32,571 nt of DNA from TWA4 sp045121095 (GTDB lineage Bacteria; Bacillota; Clostridia; Lachnospirales; Lachnospiraceae): positions 1 to 32,571 of the forward strand of contig JBGVFN010000036.1 in the NCBI GenBank assembly GCA_045121095.1, written 5' to 3'. Made by a program: the position numbers and the translations under genes. The stretch's first letter is position 1. The number at the start of each line of letters is the position of its first letter. Below, one piece after another: positions 1-8,144 of this stretch. The notes beneath the pieces are model-generated. The model saw only the letters and a list, made by a program, of their open reading frames with translations, was not told where the DNA came from and ran no database searches.

Positions 1-55
1 GGCCGCTGGTTTCCCTGTCAGCAATCAGCTGACGCCATTTATCAATATTTGTCAT
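1..55 (-). CDS. tnpA: IS66-family accessory protein TnpA, N-terminal 18 codons (cut by window edge)
   Basis: An ATG at 53-55 on the minus strand is preceded by a strong GGGAGG site at normal spacing and opens a frame reading MTNIDKWRQLIADRETSG before the window ends. The start 'MTN.x.W.Q.I.D...SG' is the usual beginning of the small accessory protein (Orf1/TnpA) of IS66-type insertion sequences, which precedes tnpB and the transposase. Only 18 residues are visible, so the family call rests on this N-terminal pattern alone. If it is right, an IS66 element continues to the left and its outer end should lie somewhere between about 100 and 190, where GTAAG-type sequences occur on the minus strand. 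Confidence 0.6.
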   Translation of the reverse strand, partial: MTNIDKWRQLIADRETSG

Positions 56-242
56 GGTAATATACCTCCCTGGATAGTTTCAGAAAGTATATCACATTTC
101 TACGGTGTTTCCGATACGCCTTCTTTTGAAGCACTTACATTTTGTCTCACCTCATCTGCTTTTGATGGTTTTATTATACTTACCAGCTATAAATATGGCT
201 AGCAAATCGCTTTGGAACTTTCGCAAATTTCTTTAACATAGC

Positions 243-269
243 AAAAACACGCCGGTTTCCCGACGTGTT
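243..269 (-). terminator. Rho-independent terminator after the first AAA-ATPase fragment
   Basis: On the minus strand a ten-pair stem with one mismatch (AACACG...CGTGTT outer arms, CGG/CCG inner arms, GAAA-type loop) is followed by a run of T. It lies just past the stop at 283, so it would end transcripts of the broken gene at 283-987. Confidence 0.75.
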
Positions 270-282
270 CCACTGATTTCAT

Positions 283-987
283 TCATATTTTTTTGCCACA
301 ACATGCATCGGCGCAAATAATCCAATGAGCCAAACAACAATCAATACATATTACATTCCAATATTTGTCCATGAGAGCTTCATCCTTACTCCATGTAGCT
401 TTCAACAAACGATCCGACTGATTGACAGCTTGTACAATTTTGTCCCACCCTGCACCTTCCACTGCATTGCAAAACTCCAGGGCTACCTCCGAATTTGGAA
501 TAAAAACTTCCTGCGCACTATAATCATACCCCAGATAACCAAGATGAATCAGCAAGGTTAGTACATCATCCGCTGTGCCAAACGTTGTCATATCATTACT
601 AAATTTTCCAGTATTAATTTTTATATGGCTGCCGGCCAGCAGTTCGATTACTTTGTCCTTGAGCCCATTGAAATTCATGACAATATAATTACGTAATGCT
701 TCAAAAGTTTCCGTCTGGTTCCAGTAACTGTCAAAACTCTTACTAAGCATAGCACTGACACCCGATCTGGGACTGTATACATGCTCCACACTTTCAAATT
801 TGTAGCCATCATACCAGCGTCTTGTTTCTTCAAAATCCACATTGTACTGAACACACAAATCCCGAACCTCAGATTCCGTAAATCCTACAAACTCTGCAAG
901 CTGCTTCGGATTTGTCATGGAAAATTCATCAAACATATTCAGGGCAGAATGCGACCCATACTTTTTGATTGGAAGAATTCCTGTCAT
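283..987 (-). pseudogene. AAA-ATPase-like/PDDEXK_9 protein, central fragment (copy 1)
   Basis: The 234-residue frame is collinear with the middle of the copy at 30027-31247: both share MTGILPIKKYG, ALNMFDEFSMTNPKQLAEF, RRWYDGY and LLIHLGYLGYD. The protein family (N-terminal AAA-ATPase-like domain plus a C-terminal PD-(D/E)XK nuclease-like domain) is common in gut Clostridia and Bacteroides, with no firmly assigned cellular role. Here the Met at 987 is an internal residue of copy 2. The N-terminal part with the P-loop is missing, homology stops exactly at that codon, and the C-terminus (about the last 25 residues) runs into unrelated sequence before the nuclease domain. The fragment is therefore truncated on both sides and unlikely to be functional. 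Confidence 0.85.
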
Positions 988-1012
988 AGTCAGCCCATTT
1001 ATTCACACCGAA

Positions 1013-1402
1013 TTATTCTTCAAATTCTATAACTGGACCTGCTAAAAATCGAGTTGCTGTCTTGACTCCCAGTCGATCTACTTTACATCGTTCCTTTTGT
1101 TCCCGATAACCCAATACAAATTTGAATACAAATCCCATTAAAGCACCCATGTACTGACTTTGCACTCCAGTAAATTGAAAGTCTTTATTTGGTTTTTTCT
1201 TTCTTGTATAAATAGTAACAAGGGATTTAACAGGAGGAACTCCCATATCATTAGCAAACGCAATATTGCTCATTGTTATGGGATTTTTAATTGTCTCCAT
1301 ACAAAAATCCCAAAGTTCTCCGGAATTTACAAAAGGAGAAGCATTCTTATATGTTTCTGCAAATTTTTCATTAATTTTAAGAATTATATCATTTGTTTTC
1401 AT
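1013..1402 (-). CDS. Hypothetical protein, 129 residues, with its own consensus promoter
   Basis: I do not recognise the family. The frame could open further upstream, but the ATG at 1400-1402 follows a GAGG-like site and lies about 35 nt downstream of a perfect promoter (1440-1468), so it is the likely start. The product begins MKTNDIILKINEKF and is rich in Lys and aromatic residues. It contains a basic stretch (TRKKKPNKDF), a hydrophobic segment near GALMGFVFKFVLGY that looks more like a buried helix than a true membrane span, and an acidic end. It sits between a central fragment and a C-terminal fragment of a broken AAA-ATPase/PDDEXK gene, so it was probably inserted or brought in by recombination. 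It is the only apparently intact gene in the first 2 kb. Confidence 0.55.
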   Translation of the reverse strand: MKTNDIILKINEKFAETYKNASPFVNSGELWDFCMETIKNPITMSNIAFANDMGVPPVKSLVTIYTRKKKPNKDFQFTGVQSQYMGALMGFVFKFVLGYREQKERCKVDRLGVKTATRFLAGPVIEFEE

Positions 1403-1439
1403 ATACGCCTCACATAACCTACATTTTTTTGATAGTTTT

Positions 1440-1468
1440 ATTATATGGTGGTTATGTTTATTTGTCAA
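1440..1468 (-). promoter_or_regulatory. Consensus sigma-A promoter for the hypothetical gene at 1013-1402
   Basis: The minus strand reads TTGACA (1463-1468), a 17-nt spacer, then TATAAT (1440-1445). Both hexamers and the spacing match the consensus exactly. Confidence 0.85.
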
Positions 1469-1598
1469 TATAAACCCATGTTTTTTTGTTGGTTTTGATT
1501 GAGGTATAACAGCTTCAAATTTTTTCGTCCCCTTTATCCTTTTACGGCATCATCCATCTGGATATAGTGGGTCAGTATTGGGATATTTTTTGACACGG

Positions 1599-1647
1599 TT
1601 TCCTGCAATCAGTTTTCATGATTTTACCGGATTATAACGGATGATTT
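1599..1647. repeat. 49-bp repeat shared with 31452-31500
   Basis: This segment and 31452-31500 match in 47 of 49 positions, in the same orientation. At the right-hand copy it spans the last codons (ENHPL, stop) of the small ORF at 31485-31622 and sequence beyond it. Here only the end of that ORF survives. The two places are thus decayed copies of one gene arrangement. Confidence 0.85.
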
Positions 1648-1683
1648 CGTTGCAAATCTGTTGCAGGAATCAAAAATCCTATA

Positions 1684-1990
1684 TTAAACACCAGAAAACT
1701 CTTCAATCACACATTGATGTTTTTTACTTTTCTCATCATAATTAATCCCAACCAATAAAATATTCCCGGAATACTCCTCCAGTCCCTTCACATACTTGCG
1801 TTCTTTAATCTGAGCAATAGCACTTTCTGCGGATTTATTCCATTTCAATTCAATAATCATAGCCGGTTTATCCGGACAATTTTTCCTCGGAAGATAGACA
1901 ATATCCGCATATCCTCTCCCTGTTTCTCATCTTCTCCAGTACGATGATCGATTCCCACACACACATCTATTTTTCTACTAAAATTGCTTG
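1684..1990 (-). pseudogene. C-terminal PD-(D/E)XK nuclease-like domain remnant of the AAA-ATPase family
   Basis: Reading the minus strand from about 1925 down to a TAA at 1684 gives GRGYADIVYLPRKNCPDKP, then MIIELKWNKSAESAIAQIKE, ending NYDEKSKKHQCVIEEFSGV. This is the PDDEXK_9 core: an acidic residue in YADIVYLP, then the E-x-K of IIELKW, then the Gln of AIAQI. Upstream of GRGYADI the frame hits a stop and open reading continues in another phase, so there is a frameshift near 1920 and the rest of the domain is lost. It is the tail belonging to a gene like that at 30027-31247. Confidence 0.8.
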
Positions 1991-2040
1991 GCTTCATCTT
2001 TATCCGGCTGAAAAAATACCTCTATATGATACCATATACC

Positions 2041-2088
2041 CCAAAAAGCTGCCGTTCTAATCAAACTCGATTAAAAAGACAGCTTTTT
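2041..2088 (-). terminator. Terminator of the opine dehydrogenase/TRAP operon
   Basis: A long interrupted hairpin has outer arms AAAAAGCTG/CAGCTTTTT and inner arms TAATC/GATTA. It starts about 25 nt after the dctM stop. Because it is flanked by A and T runs it could work in both directions. Confidence 0.8.
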
Positions 2089-2113
2089 GTGAATAACAGA
2101 TGAATTGTGATTT

Positions 2114-3424
2114 TTAAATTCCCAGAATCATTCTGGGCAGCCAGAGGGATATTTCAGGAACAAAAGTAGTAATCAGGAGTACAGGAATCCATGCAAATAA
2201 TATGTACTGCATAGTAGGTTTTATTGCTTCACCAACCGGAGCTTTTGCTACCTGTGCGCCGAAATAGAGCATCGGGGCTGTAGGGGGAGTTACAAGGCCC
2301 ATTCCCAGGTTAACACCCATAATCGCTGCATAGTGTACAGGGTCAATACCAATGCTTGTTGCGATAGGGAGAAGAAGAGGTGTACTTAACAGAATCGCAC
2401 TTCCGTCATCCATCAGCATGCCAAGCACGATCATAACCAAATTCAGCATCAGGATAATAATAACTCTGTTATCGGTCAAACTCATAACCCGGTTCAGCAG
2501 CATATCCGGCACACGTTCGGTGGTGAGGATTCTGGCAAATAACTGACAGCTCATAAGCATCATCATAACTGCACCTGCAGATGCTGCTGCATCTACCAGT
2601 GTTTTACCCATATTCTTAAATTTCATACCCTTGTAGAAACAAATTGCTACAGGAACACAATATACTGCAGCTACAGCAGCAGCTTCCATAGTTGTCATAA
2701 AACCACCGTAGATACCGCCAAGGATAATCACAGGCATAAATAATGCAGGAACTGCATAACCAGTACGTTTCATTACCGGCTTAAAACTCATATCATATTT
2801 CTGACATGGAGCTTCCTGAATACTTTTTACTTTGCGAACCTGGAAGTACTGTACAATACAGAACAGTGTTGCCACCATAATACCAGGAACAATAGTAGCC
2901 AGGAAGCAGGCCAGTACAGAAGTACCGGAAGACCATGCATATAAAATCTGTGCTGCTGAAGGGGGAATCAGCAGACCTAATACGCTGGAGCTTGCGAGCA
3001 GTGCTGCAATGATACCATCAGGATATCCCCTATCTTTTAACTTAGGAGCCATAATGGAACCGACAGCAGACAATGTAGCTGCGGAGCTACCGGAAATAGC
3101 ACCAAAAACAGCACATACTACAACCGTTACAGCACCAAGACCAGTTTTAAACCGTCCAATAAACTGTTCTATAAATCCAACCAGTGCATCACCAATTTTT
3201 CCTTCACGGATAATACCACCAGCAATCATAAACAACGGGATACATAATAATACAAGACTTCCGATCTTACTGTAACCTGCAGGAATTAAAAAATCTGGAG
3301 AATAATCGAGGAGTATTACCAGAACAATAGTGATACCGGAAAATGCAAAAGGAACTGGAACACCCGCCACTAAAAGTGCTGTTAACACAATAAGAGAAAT
3401 AATTACAACCGCTTCTGCACTCAT
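2114..3424 (-). CDS. dctM: TRAP transporter large permease, DctM-like
   Basis: This is the 436-residue large membrane subunit of a tripartite ATP-independent periplasmic-type transporter, which moves an organic acid inwards using an ion gradient. The sequence is a series of about a dozen hydrophobic segments with family hallmarks: LLCIPLFMIAGGIIREGKIGD near residues 58-78, the GSSAATLSAVGSIMAPKLKDRGYP re-entrant region near 112-135, SSVLGLLIPPS near 146-156, and GMGLVTPPTAPMLYFGAQ near 377-394. The length is normal for DctM. Its ATG overlaps the dctQ stop as TAATG, so the two permease subunits are translationally coupled. It is the last gene of the operon. Confidence 0.95.
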   Translation of the reverse strand: MSAEAVVIISLIVLTALLVAGVPVPFAFSGITIVLVILLDYSPDFLIPAGYSKIGSLVLLCIPLFMIAGGIIREGKIGDALVGFIEQFIGRFKTGLGAVTVVVCAVFGAISGSSAATLSAVGSIMAPKLKDRGYPDGIIAALLASSSVLGLLIPPSAAQILYAWSSGTSVLACFLATIVPGIMVATLFCIVQYFQVRKVKSIQEAPCQKYDMSFKPVMKRTGYAVPALFMPVIILGGIYGGFMTTMEAAAVAAVYCVPVAICFYKGMKFKNMGKTLVDAAASAGAVMMMLMSCQLFARILTTERVPDMLLNRVMSLTDNRVIIILMLNLVMIVLGMLMDDGSAILLSTPLLLPIATSIGIDPVHYAAIMGVNLGMGLVTPPTAPMLYFGAQVAKAPVGEAIKPTMQYILFAWIPVLLITTFVPEISLWLPRMILGI

Positions 3425-3966
3425 TATTTAACATCCTCCTCTCTCTCTTTTCCTTCTTTCCTGCCACGGAATAGAAGAATGGTATCTTCAACAGCATACA
3501 TCAAAGAATAAAATGCCATTAATACATATCCGATTGTTAATGCAGATTGTCCCCAGAGAAGAGGCATTCGCCATACAGTACCAACAGCTTCTCTCTGACT
3601 TGCATAAATAAAATAATCTACGCCCCAGAAAGCTAAAATAACTGCAATAGCCAGTGTAATCCAGGAAACGATCACGCGTGAACATTCTAATTTACGGCCT
3701 TTCAGGATCAGTCCTATCATGTCTGCACTGATATGTTCCTTTTGATACATGCAGTAAGAGCCGCCAATGAAATACATCCACATGGCAAATAAAATTACAA
3801 TTTCATCATAACCAAGGAAATCTTTTACTAATACATAACGCATTAATACTTCTACCACAAAAATCATACAGCAGACTATACAGCAAATAACCAGTATAAT
3901 TTCCTGTATTCTTAACAGAAGCTTCCACAGAGTATTCTCACGAAAGCCCAGAAATTTATCAACCAT
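3424..3966 (-). CDS. dctQ: TRAP transporter small permease, DctQ-like
   Basis: The product has 180 residues with four hydrophobic helices. It contains the DctQ-type region 'EVLMRYVL...LGYDEIVILFAMWMYFIGGSYC' followed by 'KEHISADMI', where the H/D pattern after helix 2 is typical. The start was placed at ATG 3964-3966 because AGGAGG lies 5 nt upstream. A longer frame to 4047 has no such site. The protein is the membrane partner linking the DctP-bound substrate to DctM. It lies 161 nt downstream of dctP, and that gap carries a strong hairpin. Confidence 0.93.
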   Translation of the reverse strand: MVDKFLGFRENTLWKLLLRIQEIILVICCIVCCMIFVVEVLMRYVLVKDFLGYDEIVILFAMWMYFIGGSYCMYQKEHISADMIGLILKGRKLECSRVIVSWITLAIAVILAFWGVDYFIYASQREAVGTVWRMPLLWGQSALTIGYVLMAFYSLMYAVEDTILLFRGRKEGKEREEDVK

Positions 3967-4058
3967 AAGTACCTCCTGATAAAATCCTATTTGCGACAAA
4001 ACCTTATTTATATGACAAAATTTCATTTGTAACAAAATCTTGATCATAAAATGTATTA

Positions 4059-4097
4059 CGGCATCTTTGGATCTTTAAGATCAGATCAAAAATGCCG
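4059..4097 (-). other. Intercistronic hairpin between dctP and dctQ
   Basis: Minus-strand arms CGGCAT/ATGCCG enclose further paired GATC-rich sequence, and no T run follows. The hairpin is more likely an mRNA processing or stabilising element (favouring dctP over the permeases) than a terminator. Confidence 0.5.
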
Positions 4098-4127
4098 CAA
4101 ACTTTTTACTGTTTCAATTCCAGTGAC

Positions 4128-5150
4128 TTACCAGCCCATGTCAGCATAAACAGCTTTCTTGATATCTTCCCCTAATGTTTCGAATACAGTGTCCCATGTA
4201 TTGTCACGAACATGATCTACGATAACAGATAACTGTTCATCACTGATATCTACGATTTCTACACCATGTTCTTTCAATTTCTGCATATTTTCTTCATCAT
4301 TCGCTTCAGCACGATCAAAGCTAAGCAAAGCTTCTTCGGTAAATGCATTATAAAGGACTTCCTGATATTCTTCAGACAGGCTGTTCCATGTATCCTGATT
4401 AATCAAAGCTACGTTATTTTCCATCAGACAATTAACAGGATACAGATATTTAATTACATCTCTGAATCCTACATAATTTAATTCTGCTGTTCCGCCCAGC
4501 CAGCCATCACATACACCAGTCTGCATTGCTGTATAAAGGTCACTGTAGCTGATCGTAACGGTAGGGAATCCCTGGCAGTCTACAATCAGGCGGTTTGTTT
4601 CAATAGCCGGAACACGAAGCAGCAGACTCTTGGACGCCTTGGGATCCAGCATATTAGGTTCTTCTTTAACAGTAGCGATCTGTACAAAGCCTTCTACGAA
4701 AATACCCATTGGTTTCATATTCTTTTCTTCAATGACTTTTTCGTAAATACTGTATGTATTAGATCCTTCACTGAATACCTGACGAGCTTCTTCATAATTG
4801 GTAAACAAATAAGGAATGTAAACCATTTCCAGACGCTGATCGTAGTTTCCTGGTAAAACCTGTAATGTGATATCTACAGTTCCCATGGAACATTCTTCAA
4901 ACATGGTCGTGTAATCACCTAAAACACTATCTGTATAAATGTCCAGTTTCAGGCCGCCATTGGTTTCTTCTTCAATTTTCTCTGCAATACGATACAGAGC
5001 TTTGGTAGTCTGATGATCATCATTTTGCTGTCCATTTACTCGTAATACAACTGTTTCTCCAGACTTGCTGGAACCATTGGAACCAGATCCGCAGGCAGTT
5101 ACAGACACAAGCATAAGAACTGCAAGCATCACAGCCATTATTTTTTTCAT
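4128..5150 (-). CDS. dctP: TRAP transporter substrate-binding lipoprotein, DctP family
   Basis: The protein has 340 residues. It begins with a lipoprotein signal (MKKIMAVMLAVLMLVSVTAC) whose Cys20 is the predicted lipidation site, followed by a Ser/Gly linker, as expected for a binding protein anchored outside a Gram-positive membrane. The mature part is DctP-like: DDHQTTKALYRIAEKIEEET near the start, and the conserved Arg-containing strand LLLRVPAIETNR near residue 175. In most DctP proteins the next signature is DGxExP; here it is CDGWLGGT, so this belongs to a divergent subgroup and the ligand cannot be read off. AGGAAGG precedes the ATG. The neighbouring dehydrogenase suggests a carboxylate or opine ligand. 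Confidence 0.93.
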   Translation of the reverse strand: MKKIMAVMLAVLMLVSVTACGSGSNGSSKSGETVVLRVNGQQNDDHQTTKALYRIAEKIEEETNGGLKLDIYTDSVLGDYTTMFEECSMGTVDITLQVLPGNYDQRLEMVYIPYLFTNYEEARQVFSEGSNTYSIYEKVIEEKNMKPMGIFVEGFVQIATVKEEPNMLDPKASKSLLLRVPAIETNRLIVDCQGFPTVTISYSDLYTAMQTGVCDGWLGGTAELNYVGFRDVIKYLYPVNCLMENNVALINQDTWNSLSEEYQEVLYNAFTEEALLSFDRAEANDEENMQKLKEHGVEIVDISDEQLSVIVDHVRDNTWDTVFETLGEDIKKAVYADMGW

Positions 5151-5239
5151 ATTTACCTTCCTTTCATTTAGAGGGGAGAGTTTTCAACTCCAACAATATC
5201 GGAAACTATACCGTCAGGAATCGGATTTCATTTATGGTG

Positions 5240-5259
5240 ATGTCTGCGTTAGCAGACAT
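5240..5259 (-). other. Perfect 8-bp hairpin between the dehydrogenase and dctP
   Basis: ATGTCTGC and GCAGACAT pair across a four-base loop about 10 nt after the dehydrogenase stop. No T run follows, so it is probably an mRNA stability or processing element. Confidence 0.5.
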
Positions 5260-5268
5260 TTCCATTTA

Positions 5269-6369
5269 CTATTTAATACCAGTATTTACATATCTCAGCA
5301 GTTCTTCTTTACTCATACCTGCGATACCAAGGCCTTCTGCATCACGACCTTCTTTACGCCAGTCTTTTCCATGAACTACATTGATAATATCAATAAAACC
5401 ATTTGTCAGAGGCATGGATACTCCAACCAGTTCTGCAATTGCAGCCCACGGTACCAGACCAAAAGGAATATCTTCTGTCAGATAACGGCTGTTAATGTCA
5501 TTCGGGCCACAAATTGGTGTCAGACCAATGCTGCCATGACCTGCTGCATACAAATCTTCCCATTTCCATTCATAATCTTCATCTTTTCCGCTGAAATCTT
5601 CCATGGGACGAAGGTTATATCCTAAGACTTCACCAATTGCTTTTCTTTCTTTATCCATTGCAATATTTAATTTGCAGGCAGAAGGGGTCCAGCCATCTTC
5701 ATACAGGAAGAAATTAACCCAGGGACTTTCGATGCGGCTGATATTAAACAGAACCGGACCAGCATGCCAGTCAGGGTTTACAATTGCAAGGCCACATTCC
5801 AGAACGTCTGTGTAAATCTTTTCAAAGGGGAACAGATCTTCACGCATTTCATCGATCAGCTCTGGTCCTTTGGAAGCAGGCAGAAAAGCGATATTGATGG
5901 GATTACGTCCAAATACATTTACCTTACCGGAACCGGGAGCTGTCAAACGTGCATCATAAGGAAGATTGTTTGCATCAGCAAATACAGGGCAATCCGGATC
6001 ATCACCAAATTCTTTTTTCAGAACCAGTGCAGAAAAAGCACCAGGGAAAGTTACTACGATCTGATCTTTGTGAAGATGCCCTTTAAGAAGTTTTGCATAA
6101 CCTGAATGAGCAAATGCAGGCGCTACGATACAAACATAACGGCATCCTTCTACTGCTTTTGCAATATCGTCCGTAACCATGTTCAGTTCTGCAATACCGT
6201 TAAAAACGCCAGCACATTCAATTTTACCAGTTTCAAAAACTTTTTTCATATTGTCTTTGAACTGAGGCATTTCGTACAGATTTACAGTGTGTCCCTTAAG
6301 GGTGAATTCAGCTGCCATTGTATGAGCGCCATTACCGCCGCCCAGAACTGCAATTTTCTTAGGTGTCAT
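5269..6369 (-). CDS. Octopine/nopaline dehydrogenase-family protein (NAD(P)-dependent opine dehydrogenase)
   Basis: The enzyme has 366 residues. An N-terminal Rossmann fold opens with KIAVLGGGNGAHTMAAEF (about residues 5-22), the GxGNGxxT nucleotide-binding loop of this family. The middle contains VAPAFAHSGYA and the C-terminal half is the opine dehydrogenase domain, with a likely catalytic His202 in NPDWHAGPVLFN. Known members reversibly join an amino acid and a 2-oxo acid using NAD(P)H; in a catabolic setting they split an opine. The start at ATG 6367-6369 follows AAGGAG; a GTG four codons upstream would overlap that site. It is the first gene before a TRAP transporter, consistent with uptake followed by oxidation. 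The substrate is unknown, and some family members may act on other N-substituted amino acids. Confidence 0.85.
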   Translation of the reverse strand: MTPKKIAVLGGGNGAHTMAAEFTLKGHTVNLYEMPQFKDNMKKVFETGKIECAGVFNGIAELNMVTDDIAKAVEGCRYVCIVAPAFAHSGYAKLLKGHLHKDQIVVTFPGAFSALVLKKEFGDDPDCPVFADANNLPYDARLTAPGSGKVNVFGRNPINIAFLPASKGPELIDEMREDLFPFEKIYTDVLECGLAIVNPDWHAGPVLFNISRIESPWVNFFLYEDGWTPSACKLNIAMDKERKAIGEVLGYNLRPMEDFSGKDEDYEWKWEDLYAAGHGSIGLTPICGPNDINSRYLTEDIPFGLVPWAAIAELVGVSMPLTNGFIDIINVVHGKDWRKEGRDAEGLGIAGMSKEELLRYVNTGIK

Positions 6370-6489
6370 AATTAAGTCCACTCCTTTTATTTATTTTCAA
6401 CTGCTTTGTTGTTGATATAAATATACCTTATTTGGAGTGAAATCTTCTACGTACACACAGGTGGAATTCCAATAGTATTTTTTTGCATT

Positions 6490-6512
6490 TTTTCCTATTT
6501 TTTATAGGAAAA
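6490..6512. promoter_or_regulatory. A/T-rich inverted repeat upstream of the dehydrogenase operon
   Basis: Arms TTTTCCTAT and ATAGGAAAA are separated by 5 nt, in the 277-nt gap between the regulator gene and the dehydrogenase. It could be an operator for the adjacent regulator or a weak terminator of its transcript. No clear -35/-10 pair was found in this gap. Confidence 0.4.
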
Positions 6513-6646
6513 TCGTCTTTTTTGTTAAATAATTACCAATATTTGTTTTTCTTTAGATACATATATACGTTATTTCATACATATGTTTTCTCAAAAACAG
6601 TATGTTATCAGAGCACTATTACCACCCATTCTTTTAACTAAGAATT

Positions 6647-7831
6647 TCAGATTAGCTTTCTTCGTATAATCAACAAATACAATGCAATTACTTTACTAAA
6701 ATCATGCAAATCCAGTCCATAAAGTTCTTTGATCCTGTCAAATCGATATAGCAGAGTACTTTTATGAATGTGCATATCTTTAGCAGTCTGTGAAAAATTA
6801 AATTTAGAACGACACCAGCAGATTACCAACTCTGCAATTTCATCGCTGTTTTTTGCGTTCATCATTTTTTCAAACCTTTCGGCCCACAATTTGTCGCATA
6901 GTTCATCCGAAAGGTTCACAGCCATTTGTTCCAACATCAAATCCTCTACATCCAGAATTTTTCTCAAGGAAATATCCCATGCCGCCTGAACCCGCAAGGC
7001 AAAAAGTGCGTCCTCGTAAGAGGCTTTCAGTGTTTCAACAGAATCAGCTTCTTTTCCCATTCCAATCCATATATAGAACCTTCCCGGTGCAGCTCTCTCC
7101 TGAAGTTTCATGCATTTTCCAGCAAGTTCTATAATTGTTTCCTCTTCCAGTTCATTACGCACTTTTGCCATAATAACATATTCTTCGGTATCATAAGCGG
7201 CCACGATATCCTGACGATTCGAAAAAACAGATGACAAATATTCCATAATATGATTCTGCCTCTGAATTTTTTCAGCCTGAGATAGATTTCTTTCATCATT
7301 GTGTGCAACTCTTATAATAAGGACTTTCCTTCTCTCACCGAGATTAAATCCCAGTTTCCAGGCACTGTCCTTAATTACTGCAATATCTCTTGTATGCCTG
7401 TCAAATGTGGTAATTTCCTGAATCAGATTCTTTTTTTCATTATCTCTTTGAATTGTTGTTAACTGCTGACTCTGAAAATCCAGGAAAAGCTTTGACAGTT
7501 GCTGTATCAAAGCTGCATACTGAGACGTTTCTTCGGGAGAACCGGTAATACCAATTGTTCCAATTGGTACATCATCCATACAGATTGGAAGCGTCATGCC
7601 TGGCTTTGTCCCCTCCATTTCCTCTGCTTCCCTGTCTCCGTGGTACATAATCTTCCCCGTATGTATTACATCCAAAGAAGCTTCATGCAGAGTACCAAGT
7701 CTCGTACTATCACTGCTGGCCAATACGAGTCCTTCTGCATCGGTTATCAGTATCTGATGTCCAATAATCGCACTGGTAGAGATAACCAGTCTGTTACAAA
7801 ATTCTTCGCTTAATATGGATTCTATTCTCAT
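6647..7831 (-). CDS. CdaR/PucR-type transcriptional regulator with sugar-diacid-recognition-like domain
   Basis: The protein has 394 residues from ATG 7829-7831, chosen because GGCGGTG lies just upstream; the longer frame to 7888 has no such site. The N-terminal ~135 residues (LSEEFCNRLVISTSAIIGHQ, ILITDAEGLVLASSDSTRLGTLH, PICMDDVPIGTIGITG) resemble the putative sugar diacid recognition domain of CdaR. The C-terminus (CRSKFNFSQTAKDMHIHKST, LLYRFDRIKELYGLDL) is the PucR/CdaR helix-turn-helix. Such regulators normally sense small carboxylic acids and activate their own catabolic genes. The gene lies immediately upstream of, and in the same direction as, the dehydrogenase/TRAP genes, so it is the probable regulator of that unit rather than of the eut operon. 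Confidence 0.85.
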   Translation of the reverse strand: MRIESILSEEFCNRLVISTSAIIGHQILITDAEGLVLASSDSTRLGTLHEASLDVIHTGKIMYHGDREAEEMEGTKPGMTLPICMDDVPIGTIGITGSPEETSQYAALIQQLSKLFLDFQSQQLTTIQRDNEKKNLIQEITTFDRHTRDIAVIKDSAWKLGFNLGERRKVLIIRVAHNDERNLSQAEKIQRQNHIMEYLSSVFSNRQDIVAAYDTEEYVIMAKVRNELEEETIIELAGKCMKLQERAAPGRFYIWIGMGKEADSVETLKASYEDALFALRVQAAWDISLRKILDVEDLMLEQMAVNLSDELCDKLWAERFEKMMNAKNSDEIAELVICWCRSKFNFSQTAKDMHIHKSTLLYRFDRIKELYGLDLHDFSKVIALYLLIIRRKLI

Positions 7832-7890
7832 CTTTTCACCGCCTATGGATATCTGTTTCCAACACAATAAATAATTTTTATCTATCAATT

Positions 7891-7918
7891 ATTTTACTTT
7901 TTTTATTTTTTCTGTCAA
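7891..7918 (-). promoter_or_regulatory. Promoter for the CdaR-like regulator
   Basis: The minus strand reads TTGACA (7913-7918), a 16-nt spacer, then TAAAAT (7891-7896), about 60 nt before the start codon. This gives the regulator its own transcript, after the eut terminator at 8013-8053. Confidence 0.75.
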
Positions 7919-8012
7919 TTCAATCTTGCCAAATGAGCAAAATTTACATTTTTTTCCATATTCAACCATATCCTGATCATGATTTTGAAACAAAAAAACA
8001 ACTAATTGCATC

Positions 8013-8053
8013 AAAAGGAGGCACCGTAAAACTATATTTTACGACACCCCCTC
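8013..8053 (-). terminator. Terminator of the eut operon
   Basis: A roughly 15-bp stem (GTAAAA/TTTTAC next to the loop, then G/C-rich pairs with some G-T, GGGGG against CCTCC) is followed by TTTT on the minus strand, about 65 nt past the eutP stop. Confidence 0.85.
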
Positions 8054-8080
8054 TGGTTCTTTCCAGAAACTACACGTTTA

Positions 8081-8144
8081 TTCAAGTACCCTTTTTAAAT
8101 TCAAATGCTATCTTCAAATTCAAATATCGTTCTCAAATTCAAGT
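8081..8144 (-). repeat. 19-nt direct repeats spanning the eutP 3' end
   Basis: Three imperfect 19-nt units (8126-8144, 8107-8125, 8088-8106) each contain TTGAATTT, and a partial fourth follows at 8081-8087. The eutP stop lies in the second unit. Gain or loss of units would alter the C-terminus of EutP. Confidence 0.75.

Noticed and set aside
1..190. Complete IS66 left terminal repeat
   Set aside because: GTAAG-type candidates exist, but the partner end is outside the window, so no boundary can be assigned.
5269..6369. Opine metallophore (staphylopine-like) synthesis
   Set aside because: No nicotianamine-synthase-like or racemase gene nearby, and the transporter is a TRAP importer rather than a metallophore ABC or exporter set.
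6647..7831. CdaR-like gene as regulator of the eut operon
   Set aside because: It is downstream of the eut terminator, has its own promoter, and eut control is explained by EutVW.
8081..8144. CRISPR-like repeats
   Set aside because: Units are contiguous 19-mers without spacers, overlapping a gene end; no cas genes are present.
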